Shown piece by piece: positions 1 to 6,782 of a stretch of DNA of 10,112 nucleotides (position 1 is its first letter; every line of letters begins with the position of its first letter). Below the pieces are notes generated by a model. That model was not told the origin of the DNA. It worked only from the letters and a program-made list of their open reading frames with translations, and made no database searches. Position numbers and translations under genes: made by a program. The stretch covers positions 1 through 10,112 of the forward strand of contig JAQBXG010000047.1 of assembly GCA_027625125.1 (NCBI GenBank), written 5' to 3'. This DNA is from Pseudomonadota bacterium. Lineage in GTDB: Bacteria; Pseudomonadota; Alphaproteobacteria; UBA2966; CAIVPW01.

Positions 1-119
1 TTCCCGCCGGACCCGCGGTGCCGGCGGGCGATTATCGCCGTCGGGACGCCGGCCGCGATCGCGGCGGCGTTGCCGCTTTCGCTTTGGTCCGTTGATCCAC
101 TGCTGTATTGTGCAGGTCC
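1..119. other. Leader upstream of pyrG, no gene assigned
   Basis: No gene can be supported here. On the + strand, frame 1 stays open from base 1 to a TGA at 121-123 that would overlap the pyrG ATG. Frame 3 is open from base 3 to a TGA at 93-95 and begins with a Pro/Ala/Gly-rich reading (PAGPAVPAGD). secG is a common upstream neighbour of pyrG in alphaproteobacteria and often ends in a Pro/Ala-rich tail, so frame 3 could be the end of secG, but about 30 residues of low-complexity sequence cannot prove it. No convincing sigma-70 promoter was seen. Confidence 0.4.
3..28. repeat. GC-rich perfect inverted repeat
   Basis: CCCGCCGG (3-10) and CCGGCGGG (21-28) form a perfect 8-bp stem around a 10-base loop. 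No T-run follows, so it is not a standard rho-independent terminator. It could be a weak terminator or attenuator of whatever precedes pyrG, or simply a product of the high GC content. Confidence 0.4.
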
Positions 120-1751
120 ATGACGCGGTTCATTTTTGTTACCGGCGGCGTGGTCTCCTCCCTGGGCAAGGGTCTCGCCGCCGCCGCGTTGGGGGCCTTG
201 TTGCAGGCGCGCGGATACAAGGTGCGCCTGCGGAAGCTCGACCCGTATCTGAATGTTGACCCGGGCACGATGAGTCCGTACCAGCACGGCGAGGTGTACG
301 TCACCGACGACGGCGCCGAGACCGACCTGGACCTGGGCCACTACGAGCGGTTCACCGGGGTGCCCGCCCGCCAGAGCGACAACATCACCACCGGCCGCAT
401 CTATGGCGGCATCATCGCCGCCGAGCGGCGCGGGGATTATCTGGGCGCGACGGTCCAGGTCATTCCCCATGTCACTGACGCCATCAACGAGTTCATTCTG
501 GCGGATACCGAAGGCAACGATTTCGTTCTATGCGAAATCGGCGGCACGGTCGGCGATATCGAGGGCCAGCCGTTTCTGGAAGCCATTCGTCAGTTGTCGA
601 ACGAACTCGGCCGCGACCGGGCGGTGTTCGTACACCTGACCCTGGTCCCGTATATTCCGTCGGCGGGAGAGCTGAAGACCAAGCCGACGCAACATTCAGT
701 CAAGGAACTGCGCTCGATCGGCATCCAGCCTGACATCGTCGTTTGCCGGTGCGACCGGGAAATTCCGGAATCGGAACGCAAGAAAATCGCGCTGTTTTGC
801 AACGTGCGTCTGGAGCAGGTTGTGCCGGCGCTGGATGTCTCGACGATCTATGAGGTGCCGTTGCGCTATCACGAGCAGGGGCTGGATGATGTGGTGCTGC
901 GGGCGTTCGGACTGGACGACGCGCCGCCGCCCGACCTCAGCGTCTGGGAGGAGATCGTCGAGCGCGTGCGCGCGCCCGAGGGTGAAGTGACCATCGCGAT
1001 CGTCGGCAAGTACACCGGCTTGCAGGACGCCTACAAATCCCTGGGCGAGGCGCTGGTGCACGGCGGCATCGCCAACCGCGTGCGTCCGGAACTGTTGTGG
1101 ATTGATTCCGAAGTGTTCGAAACTGAGGCATCGCTGCATCAGCTGGAAGGCGTGCACGGCATTCTGGTCCCCGGCGGATTCGGCGAACGCGGCGCGGAGG
1201 GAAAAATCAACGCGGCGCGGTTGGCCCGGGAGAAGGGCATCCCCTATTTCGGTATTTGCCTGGGGATGCAGATGGCGGTGATCGAAGCGGCGCGAAACCT
1301 GGCCGGCATCGACGGCGCCGGGTCGAGCGAGTTCCCCGGCTGTCGCGTTCCGGTCGTCGGATTGATGACCGAATGGCAGACGGAAGGTGGCCGCGCGGTG
1401 CGGAGCGCCGGCGACGACCTCGGCGGGACGATGCGGCTGGGCGAATACCCCTGCGATCTGGCCGACGGAAGCCTGGTGCGGTCGCTGTACGGCGGCGCCG
1501 AACGCATTTTTGAGCGCCACCGCCACCGCTACGAAATCAACATCGGCCATCGCGAGGCGCTGGAAGCCACCGGGATGTGGTTCTCTGGCATGTCGCCGGA
1601 CGGCGCGCTGCCGGAAATTGTCGAGTTGAAAGGCCACCCGTGGTTCGTCGGCGTGCAGTTTCACCCGGAGCTGAAGTCAAAGCCGTTCGATCCCCATCCG
1701 CTGTTTGCGTCGTTCATCGACGCGGCGGTGCGCCAATCGCGCCTGGTGTGA
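120..1751 (+). CDS. pyrG: CTP synthase (glutamine-hydrolysing)
   Basis: Cytosolic enzyme that aminates UTP to CTP using ATP and glutamine, the last step of de novo pyrimidine nucleotide synthesis. The 543-residue length is normal for the family. The N-terminal synthetase domain (about 1-266) opens with the nucleotide-binding loop GGVVSSLGKG and has the DLDLGHYERF motif and CEIGGTVGDIE, where Asp71 and Glu139 correspond to the Mg-binding residues. The C-terminal class I glutamine amidotransferase domain (about 290-543) has PGGFGERG, the nucleophile Cys380 in GICLGMQMA, and His515/Glu517 in QFHPEL, so the triad is complete. The ATG at 120 is chosen over the upstream TTG at 108 because MTRFIFVTGGV is the normal start of the family; only a weak AGG precedes it. 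kdsA begins 4 bases after the stop, so the two are probably co-transcribed. Confidence 0.98.
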   Translation: MTRFIFVTGGVVSSLGKGLAAAALGALLQARGYKVRLRKLDPYLNVDPGTMSPYQHGEVYVTDDGAETDLDLGHYERFTGVPARQSDNITTGRIYGGIIAAERRGDYLGATVQVIPHVTDAINEFILADTEGNDFVLCEIGGTVGDIEGQPFLEAIRQLSNELGRDRAVFVHLTLVPYIPSAGELKTKPTQHSVKELRSIGIQPDIVVCRCDREIPESERKKIALFCNVRLEQVVPALDVSTIYEVPLRYHEQGLDDVVLRAFGLDDAPPPDLSVWEEIVERVRAPEGEVTIAIVGKYTGLQDAYKSLGEALVHGGIANRVRPELLWIDSEVFETEASLHQLEGVHGILVPGGFGERGAEGKINAARLAREKGIPYFGICLGMQMAVIEAARNLAGIDGAGSSEFPGCRVPVVGLMTEWQTEGGRAVRSAGDDLGGTMRLGEYPCDLADGSLVRSLYGGAERIFERHRHRYEINIGHREALEATGMWFSGMSPDGALPEIVELKGHPWFVGVQFHPELKSKPFDPHPLFASFIDAAVRQSRLV

Positions 1752-1755
1752 TGCG

Positions 1756-2595
1756 ATGACGGCCGCGCGCCATGTCGAGATCGGCAACGTCACGGTCGGC
1801 AACGATTTGCCGCTGGTGCTGATCGCCGGGCCGTGCGCGATGGAAAGCCACGACCACGCGTTCGCGGTGGCGTCGGAGGTGCGGGACATCGCCGCACGTC
1901 TGGGCATGGGCTTCATCTTCAAGACGTCGTTCGACAAGGCGAACCGCACCCGGGCCGACAGTCCCCGCGGCATCGGCCTGGCCAGGGCGTTGGAGGTGTT
2001 CGCCGACATCCGGGCGCGGCTGCGAGTTCCGGTGCTGACCGACGTGCATGATGCCGGGCAATGCGCGGAGCTGGCCGCCGTCGTTGACGTGCTGCAAATC
2101 CCCGCGTTCCTGTGCCGCCAGACCGACCTGTTGGAAGCCGCGGCCCGCACCGGCCGCGTGGTCAATGTGAAAAAAGGACAGTTCCTGGCGCCGTGGGACA
2201 TGGCGAACGTCGCCGCCAAGATCGCCGGGGCCGGAAACCGGAACATTTTGCTGACAGAACGCGGCGCGAGTTTTGGCTACAATACGCTGGTGTCCGACTT
2301 TCGCGCGCTTCCCGTGCTGGCCGAAACGGGGTACCCGGTCGTGTTTGACGCCACCCATTCCGTACAGCAACCGGGAGGGCTTGGCGGCGCGAGCGGCGGC
2401 GAGCGGCGGTTCGTTCCGGCCCTGTCGCGGGCGGCGGCCGCGGTGGGGTGCGCGGCGCTGTTCATCGAAACCCATCCCGATCCCGATGCGGCGCCGTCCG
2501 ACGGGCCGAATATGGTGCCGCTGGCGGAGCTGGAATCGATGTTGCGGGACGTGGTGGCGATCGACGCGCTGACGAAGGGGAAGGCGAAGCAATGA
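1756..2595 (+). CDS. kdsA: 3-deoxy-8-phosphooctulonate synthase (KDO-8-P synthase)
   Basis: Condenses phosphoenolpyruvate with arabinose 5-phosphate to give KDO 8-phosphate, the precursor of the inner-core sugar of lipopolysaccharide. The 279-residue protein is a single TIM barrel of normal length. Visible family motifs in order: AGPCAMES, FKTSFDKANRTR, LTDVHD, FLCRQTDLL, NVKKGQFLAPWDM, FGYNTLVSDFRAL, FDATHSVQQPGG and FIETHPDPDAAPSDGPNM. Cys27 in AGPCAMES stands where the E. coli-type enzyme has Asn; with the His of DATHS, the Glu of FIETH and the Asp of PSDGP it completes the metal site of the metal-dependent class. The ATG at 1756 follows pyrG by 4 bases with only a weak ribosome site, consistent with coupling. 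The stop TGA (2593-2595) overlaps the ATG of the next gene. Adjacency to enolase makes metabolic sense, since enolase makes the PEP used here. Confidence 0.97.
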   Translation: MTAARHVEIGNVTVGNDLPLVLIAGPCAMESHDHAFAVASEVRDIAARLGMGFIFKTSFDKANRTRADSPRGIGLARALEVFADIRARLRVPVLTDVHDAGQCAELAAVVDVLQIPAFLCRQTDLLEAAARTGRVVNVKKGQFLAPWDMANVAAKIAGAGNRNILLTERGASFGYNTLVSDFRALPVLAETGYPVVFDATHSVQQPGGLGGASGGERRFVPALSRAAAAVGCAALFIETHPDPDAAPSDGPNMVPLAELESMLRDVVAIDALTKGKAKQ

Positions 2596-4343
2596 GCCAA
2601 ATCCGGTATGGCGAGTTCTTGCGCGGCATGCGAAGCCGCCAGACGGTGGTCAGCTACAACGAACTGACGCGCGGCGGCCCGGCGCCGCAACAGAAGCTGA
2701 AACTGCGCGCGATCGATGTCGAGCGGCTGTTGGCGCCGTACCTGGGCACACGATTCTATGAGCAGGTGCGGACCGTGGTGCCGCTGGCGCTGTACCTGAT
2801 GCTGTTTCAGTTGTTGATTCTTCGCCAGGATGTCGCCGACATCTGGGTGATCGTCGCCGGATTCGGCGCCGTCATCATCGGGCTGATGCTGTTCATGGAA
2901 GGGCTGAAGCTCGGCATGATGCCATTCGCCGAAATCATCGGCAACAAGCTGCCGAAAAAGTCGGCGTTGCCGGTTGTGCTGTTCATCGTTTTCCTGTTGG
3001 GGATCGGGGTCACACTGGCGGAACCCGCGATCGGCGCGTTGCAGGCAGTCGGCTCGATCGTCGAGGTGACCCGCGCGCCGTATCTCTATGAATTGTTGAA
3101 CAACCGCGCCGGCACGCTGGTGCTGGTGGTCGGTATCGGCGTCGGCTGCGCGGCGGTGCTGGGGACGATCCGGTTTCTGCGCGGCTGGAGCTTGAAACCG
3201 CTGATCTTCGCGGCGCTGGTGCCGACGCTGGGGCTGGTGCTGTACATCATGTGGGATCCCGAATTGAGCAAGACGCTGGGGCTGGCGTGGGACTCCGGGG
3301 CGGTGACGACCGGTCCGGTGACGGTGCCGTTGGTGCTGGCGCTGGGCATCGGCATTGCCTCGGCGGCAGGCAAGGGTTCGTCGTCGCTAAGCGGGTTTGG
3401 AATCGTCACGCTTGCGTCGCTGTTTCCGATCGTCGGCGTGATGCTGCTTTCGCTGTACGTGGGCGCGACGACGGACACGCAGACGATCATCGCCACGGCC
3501 CAGGCGGCGCAGCAAGCGGGCGATGCCACGTGGTTGACGCGCACGCCGGTCGCCGAGATCATCGGCGGAATCCGCGCGATCGTGCCGTTGATGGCTTTCC
3601 TGTTCTTGATTCTGTTCGCGGTGTTGCGCGAAAAACTGGCCGAGGCGGGGATCGTCACCTATGGCATCACGCTGGCGCTGATCGGCATGATCGTATTCAA
3701 CGTCGGACTGACCTATGGCCTCGCGAAATTGGGCAGCCAGTCCGGCGGCCTTGTGGCCGGCGCGTTCGCCGAAGTCGGCGTGATGCCCGGCTCGCCGTTG
3801 TATTCCGTTGGCGTCGGCGTGATGATCGCGCTGGTCTTTGCCTGGGCGCTGGGATTCGGCGCGACGCTGGCGGAGCCGGCGTTGAACGCGCTGGGCCTGA
3901 CCGTCGAGAATTTGACCAACGGCGCCTTCAAGAAACGGACTTTGATGTATGCCGTGTCGGTTGGCGTGGCGTTCGGCATCGCCGTCGGTATTCTGAAGAT
4001 CGTGCTGGATATTCCGCTCGCGTGGCTGATCCTGCCTGGATACGCGGCGGCGGTATTGCTGACGATTCTGTCGTCGGAGGAGTTCGTCAACGTGGCCTGG
4101 GACTCGGCCGGGGTGACGACCGGGCCGGTGACGGTGCCGCTGGTGCTGGCGATGGGGCTTGGATTCGGCAACGCGGTGGACGCGATCGAAGGGTTCGGCA
4201 TCCTGTCGATGGCGTCAATCGGGCCGATCCTGACGGTGATGGCCACGGGCCTGTGGGTGCAGCGCACGGCGGCCCGGCGCGCGGCGCTACGGGGACGCGA
4301 AGCGGAACAGCCGGCCAGACAGGGGCAGGGGGTGGCGGCATGA
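2592..4343 (+). CDS. DUF1538 membrane protein, two fused units (UmpAB-like putative cation/proton antiporter)
   Basis: A 583-residue, strongly hydrophobic inner-membrane protein with a polar N-terminus (about 1-55) and roughly a dozen or more membrane segments. It carries the DUF1538 pattern twice: TLAEPA at residues about 142-147 and 426-431 (Glu144 and Glu428), and W-D-S-x-x-VTTGPVTVPLVLA around Asp234 and Asp504. The 270-284 residue spacing shows an internal duplication, with a charged C-terminal tail. From memory, a separate DUF1538 pair, UmpA and UmpB of Halomonas, was reported as a two-component Na(Li,K)/H antiporter; here the two units seem fused. Function by homology is inferred and the substrate is unknown. 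Its ATG overlaps the kdsA stop by 4 bases, and its TGA overlaps the ATG of the PII-like gene by 4, so it belongs to the kdsA-eno transcript and is likely controlled by the PII-like partners. Confidence 0.88.
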   Translation: MSQIRYGEFLRGMRSRQTVVSYNELTRGGPAPQQKLKLRAIDVERLLAPYLGTRFYEQVRTVVPLALYLMLFQLLILRQDVADIWVIVAGFGAVIIGLMLFMEGLKLGMMPFAEIIGNKLPKKSALPVVLFIVFLLGIGVTLAEPAIGALQAVGSIVEVTRAPYLYELLNNRAGTLVLVVGIGVGCAAVLGTIRFLRGWSLKPLIFAALVPTLGLVLYIMWDPELSKTLGLAWDSGAVTTGPVTVPLVLALGIGIASAAGKGSSSLSGFGIVTLASLFPIVGVMLLSLYVGATTDTQTIIATAQAAQQAGDATWLTRTPVAEIIGGIRAIVPLMAFLFLILFAVLREKLAEAGIVTYGITLALIGMIVFNVGLTYGLAKLGSQSGGLVAGAFAEVGVMPGSPLYSVGVGVMIALVFAWALGFGATLAEPALNALGLTVENLTNGAFKKRTLMYAVSVGVAFGIAVGILKIVLDIPLAWLILPGYAAAVLLTILSSEEFVNVAWDSAGVTTGPVTVPLVLAMGLGFGNAVDAIEGFGILSMASIGPILTVMATGLWVQRTAARRAALRGREAEQPARQGQGVAA

Positions 4344-4717
4344 GCAAGAGGGAAATCATCGTACTGACGGACGTGACGCTGATCACCTGCGTGGTCCAGC
4401 GCGGCGTCGCCGACAAGATCGTCAAGGCCGCCTATGCGGCGGGCGCCCAGGGCGCGACGGTTCACTTCGCCAAGGGCATGGGCATTCGCGAGCGCCTGGG
4501 CTTGCTGGGCGTCGCCGTCGAGGTCGAAAAAGAGGTCGTGCAGATCGTCGTCTCCGAGGACCAGGTGGAACATATTTTCGAGACGATGTATCTGGCCGGG
4601 GAGCTGAACACGCCCGGCATGGGAATCATGTACATCACGCCGCTGGAAAAAGCGGCGACGTATGTGCCGCCCGAGGTGCTCGCGCGGCTGGAAGCCCGCT
4701 CGGAGGAGCCGTCGTGA
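4340..4717 (+). CDS. P-II family regulatory protein 1 (DUF1538-linked)
   Basis: A 125-residue soluble protein with a PII-like ferredoxin fold pattern: strand EIIVLTDVTLITCVV, helix QRGVADKIVKAAYAAGA, a short loop with GMGIRERLG (46-54), strand VEKEVVQIVVSE, helix QVEHIFETMYLAG, then NTPGMGIMYITPLEKAATY. The TPG-x-G segment is in the place of the PII B-loop. It lacks the T-loop tyrosine and the GRQKG-type sequence of GlnB/GlnK, so it is not a classical nitrogen regulator modified by uridylylation. PII proteins commonly bind adenine nucleotides and gate a membrane partner encoded beside them (GlnK-AmtB, SbtB-SbtA); by analogy this one probably senses a nucleotide and regulates the DUF1538 transporter. 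The ATG at 4340 overlaps the transporter stop, with a G-rich stretch just upstream. The C-terminal tail is charged. Confidence 0.88.
   Translation: MSKREIIVLTDVTLITCVVQRGVADKIVKAAYAAGAQGATVHFAKGMGIRERLGLLGVAVEVEKEVVQIVVSEDQVEHIFETMYLAGELNTPGMGIMYITPLEKAATYVPPEVLARLEARSEEPS
4702..4708 (+). promoter_or_regulatory. Strong ribosome binding site deciding the GTG start of PII-like protein 2
   Basis: GGAGGAG lies 5 bases before GTG 4714, inside the end of the upstream PII gene. It supports GTG 4714 rather than the in-frame ATG at 4747, which has no comparable site. Confidence 0.75.
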
Positions 4718-5055
4718 ACGGCGTGCAATCCGTCCGCGGCGGGGTCATGTTGACCGCGTTTCTGCCCAAAGGCTCGGCGCTCGAACTGGTGCGGTTGCTG
4801 CACGCGGAAAAGCGCATCGATTCGGGCAACGTCGCCAGCGGGCGCGGGCTGGGAGTCGCGCAGTCGATCAGTTACGGCGACTGGGGCGAAGTAGATATCC
4901 TGTCGCTGGTGGTGCCCCACGATCGGCGCCACGAAATCTTTGAATATCTTCACGAGCGTGCGAACATCGAACGGTTTGGCGGCGGCATCCTGATGATGGC
5001 GAAGGTGGAGCGCGCGACCGAATACGCGCTTCCCGAAATCCAGGAAGAATCCTGA
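4714..5055 (+). CDS. P-II family regulatory protein 2 (DUF1538-linked)
   Basis: A 113-residue PII-like protein, clearly diverged from its upstream neighbour. Visible elements: strand GVMLTAFLPKG, helix SALELVRLLHAEKRI, a loop with SGNVASGRGLG (37-47) followed by WGEVDILSLVVPHD, helix RRHEIFEYLHERANI, and a terminal strand GGGILMMAKVERATEY. Neither the T-loop tyrosine nor the B-loop TPG of classical PII proteins is present. It starts with GTG, whose last two bases form part of the TGA of PII-1 (4-base overlap), behind a strong GGAGGAG site, so production of the two PII-like proteins is probably coupled. A mixed trimer or two separate inputs to the transporter are both possible; this is inference. 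The stop is followed by enolase 13 bases later. Confidence 0.82.
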   Translation: MNGVQSVRGGVMLTAFLPKGSALELVRLLHAEKRIDSGNVASGRGLGVAQSISYGDWGEVDILSLVVPHDRRHEIFEYLHERANIERFGGGILMMAKVERATEYALPEIQEES

Positions 5056-5068
5056 ACGCGGAGCACCC

Positions 5069-6358
5069 ATGACGGCGATCGTAGATATTACCGGCCGCGA
5101 GATTCTCGACTCGCGCGGCAATCCCACCGTCGAGGTCGATGTCGTCCTTGAGACCGGCTCGATGGGGCGCGCTGCGGTTCCGTCCGGGGCGTCGACCGGC
5201 GCCCACGAGGCGCACGAGCTGCGCGACGGCGGGGCGCGGTATCTGGGCAAGGGAGTGCAAAACGCGGTCGAGGCGGTGAACGGCGAGTTGTTCGACGCCC
5301 TGTCCGGACTGGACGCCGAGGACCAGGTCGCGCTGGACCAGGCGATGATCGACCTTGACGGCACGCCGAACAAGCAGCGCCTGGGGGCCAACTCCATTTT
5401 GGGGGTCAGTCTTGCGACGGCGCGGGCGGCGGCGGTGGAGGCGGGATTGCCGCTGCATGCGTATCTGGGCGGGGTCAACGCCCGCACGCTGCCGGTGCCG
5501 ATGATGAACGTGATCAACGGCGGCGCGCACGCGGACAACAGCCTGGATTTCCAGGAGTTCATGATCATGCCGGTCGCCGCCGAGACGATGGCCGAGGCGG
5601 TGCGCATGGGCGCGGAAGTTTTTCATGCGCTGCGGGCCGAACTGCGCAACGCCGGGCACAACACCAACGTCGGCGACGAAGGCGGATTCGCGCCCGGCGT
5701 AAGCGGCGCGCGCGAGGCGCTGGATACGTTGATGGCGTCGATCGAGGCCGCGGGTCTTGCGCCGGGCAAGGACATCTTCCTCGCCCTTGATGCGGCGTCG
5801 ACAGAGTTCTTTGACAACGGCAAATACCAGCTGGAGGGCAAGGCGCGCGATTATCCGGCGATGGTGCGATTCTACGAGGCGCTGGTGGGCGACTATCCGA
5901 TTGTCTCGATCGAGGACGGCATGGCCGAGGACGACTGGGACGGCTGGACGGCGCTGACCGGCGCGATCGGCGACCGTGTGCAACTGGTCGGCGACGACCT
6001 GTTTGTGACGAATGCGGCGCGTTTGCGCGACGGCATTCATCGCGGCGTCGCCAACGCCATTCTGGTCAAGGTCAACCAGATCGGAACGCTGACCGAAACG
6101 CTGGAGGCCGTCGAGACGGCGCAGCGCGCGGCCTATCGCGCAGTCATCTCGCACCGGTCCGGGGAAACCGAAGACTCGACGATCGCCGATCTTGCGGTTG
6201 CGACCAACGCCGGGCAGATCAAGACCGGATCGCTGTCCCGCTCCGACCGGGTGGCGAAGTACAACCAGCTCTTGCGCATTGAAGAAATGCTGGGCCCGGC
6301 GGCGCGCTATGCCGGCGCCGACGCATTCCTGCCGCGCCATTCCGGCGGTCGCAGCTGA
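5069..6358 (+). CDS. eno: Enolase (phosphopyruvate hydratase)
   Basis: Glycolytic enzyme interconverting 2-phosphoglycerate and phosphoenolpyruvate; cytosolic, Mg-dependent. The 429-residue length is standard. The N-terminal signature GREILDSRGNPTVEVDV and PSGASTGAHEA are followed by the catalytic barrel: Glu204 in GDEGGFAP, metal ligands Asp241 (LALDAAS), Glu282 (IEDGMAEDDW) and Asp309 (VGDDLF), the catalytic base Lys334 (ILVKVNQIG), and SHRSGETEDSTIADLAVAT plus GQIKTGSLSRSDR near the C-terminus. All key residues are present. GGAG at 5060-5063 lies 5 bases before the ATG. It follows the PII-like gene by only 13 bases and is probably on the same transcript. Its PEP product is a substrate of KdsA, encoded upstream. 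Confidence 0.98.
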   Translation: MTAIVDITGREILDSRGNPTVEVDVVLETGSMGRAAVPSGASTGAHEAHELRDGGARYLGKGVQNAVEAVNGELFDALSGLDAEDQVALDQAMIDLDGTPNKQRLGANSILGVSLATARAAAVEAGLPLHAYLGGVNARTLPVPMMNVINGGAHADNSLDFQEFMIMPVAAETMAEAVRMGAEVFHALRAELRNAGHNTNVGDEGGFAPGVSGAREALDTLMASIEAAGLAPGKDIFLALDAASTEFFDNGKYQLEGKARDYPAMVRFYEALVGDYPIVSIEDGMAEDDWDGWTALTGAIGDRVQLVGDDLFVTNAARLRDGIHRGVANAILVKVNQIGTLTETLEAVETAQRAAYRAVISHRSGETEDSTIADLAVATNAGQIKTGSLSRSDRVAKYNQLLRIEEMLGPAARYAGADAFLPRHSGGRS

Positions 6359-6385
6359 CGGCGCCGTCACTTCTTTCCTTGACCC

Positions 6386-6414
6386 GGCCGAATCTCCTGT
6401 GATTCGATTCGGTC
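6386..6414 (+). promoter_or_regulatory. Hairpin and possible promoter touching the ftsB start
   Basis: GGCCGAATC (6386-6394) can pair with GATTCGGTC (6406-6414) in a 9-bp stem with one G-T pair, ending exactly at the ftsB ATG; an alternative stem is CGAATC (6389-6394) with GATTCG (6401-6406). There is no Shine-Dalgarno sequence. TTGACC at 6379-6384 resembles a -35 box, but the best -10 match at 18-base spacing (TTCGAT, 6403-6408) is poor. No T-run follows, so a terminator for eno is unlikely. Confidence 0.3.
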
Positions 6415-6726
6415 ATGGGATCGCGCGGCGGCAGATTACGGCGTTTGCGGACGGTGCTGGCGGCATTCGTCGGGCTGGGCATCGTCGCGTATTTCGGCGT
6501 CCACGGTGTGTTGGGCGAGCGGGGCCTGGGGGACTGGTTTCTTCTGTCGGAACAGATCGCGCGGCTTGAGCATCGCTATATCCTGAATAAAGGGCGCATT
6601 GACCTGCTTGAGCATCGGGTCGGTCTGCTGCGCGAGGAGAGCCTGGACCTGGATTTGCTGGACGAACGGGCGCGGCACGTGCTGGGGTTGGCGCGGCGCG
6701 ACGAAATCCTCGTTCTGGGGGAATAG
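6415..6726 (+). CDS. ftsB: Cell division protein FtsB/DivIC (septum formation initiator family)
   Basis: Small bitopic inner-membrane protein of the divisome; in the family it forms a complex with FtsL and FtsQ that signals to septal peptidoglycan synthesis. The 103 residues show a basic cytoplasmic N-terminus (GSRGGRLRRLR), one membrane span (about 12-31), a periplasmic coiled coil (about 42-75, rich in Leu/Glu/Arg) and the family C-terminal motif DERARHVLGLARRDEILVL. Position after eno and before pdhA is the usual alphaproteobacterial arrangement. The ATG at 6415 is 56 bases after the eno stop; no ribosome site is visible and a hairpin abuts the start, so translation may be leaderless or weak. 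Confidence 0.9.
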   Translation: MGSRGGRLRRLRTVLAAFVGLGIVAYFGVHGVLGERGLGDWFLLSEQIARLEHRYILNKGRIDLLEHRVGLLREESLDLDLLDERARHVLGLARRDEILVLGE

Positions 6727-6782
6727 CCCGCAAGCAATTTTCGTTCGCGCGGTGCGCGGCGATTTCGGCAAATGTTTCAACC

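Noticed and set aside
696..1664. Open minus-strand frame opposite pyrG, and a similar one at 1714-2592 opposite kdsA
   Set aside because: GC-rich codon bias on the + strand suppresses stops in these antisense frames; their products are low-quality His/Arg/Gln-rich sequence.
3251..4339. Upstream in-frame extension of the first PII-like gene
   Set aside because: It runs inside the DUF1538 gene in another frame and is Arg/Gly/Asp-rich noise; the PII-like sequence begins at ATG 4340.
4868..6370. Long open frame on the minus strand opposite eno (500 codons)
   Set aside because: It is the antisense shadow of enolase. Its product is Arg/His/Gln-rich and resembles no family, and the + strand gene is unmistakable.
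6746..6758. Hairpin CGCGC-GGT-GCGCG after ftsB as a terminator
   Set aside because: The 5-bp stem with a 3-base loop has no T-run after it.
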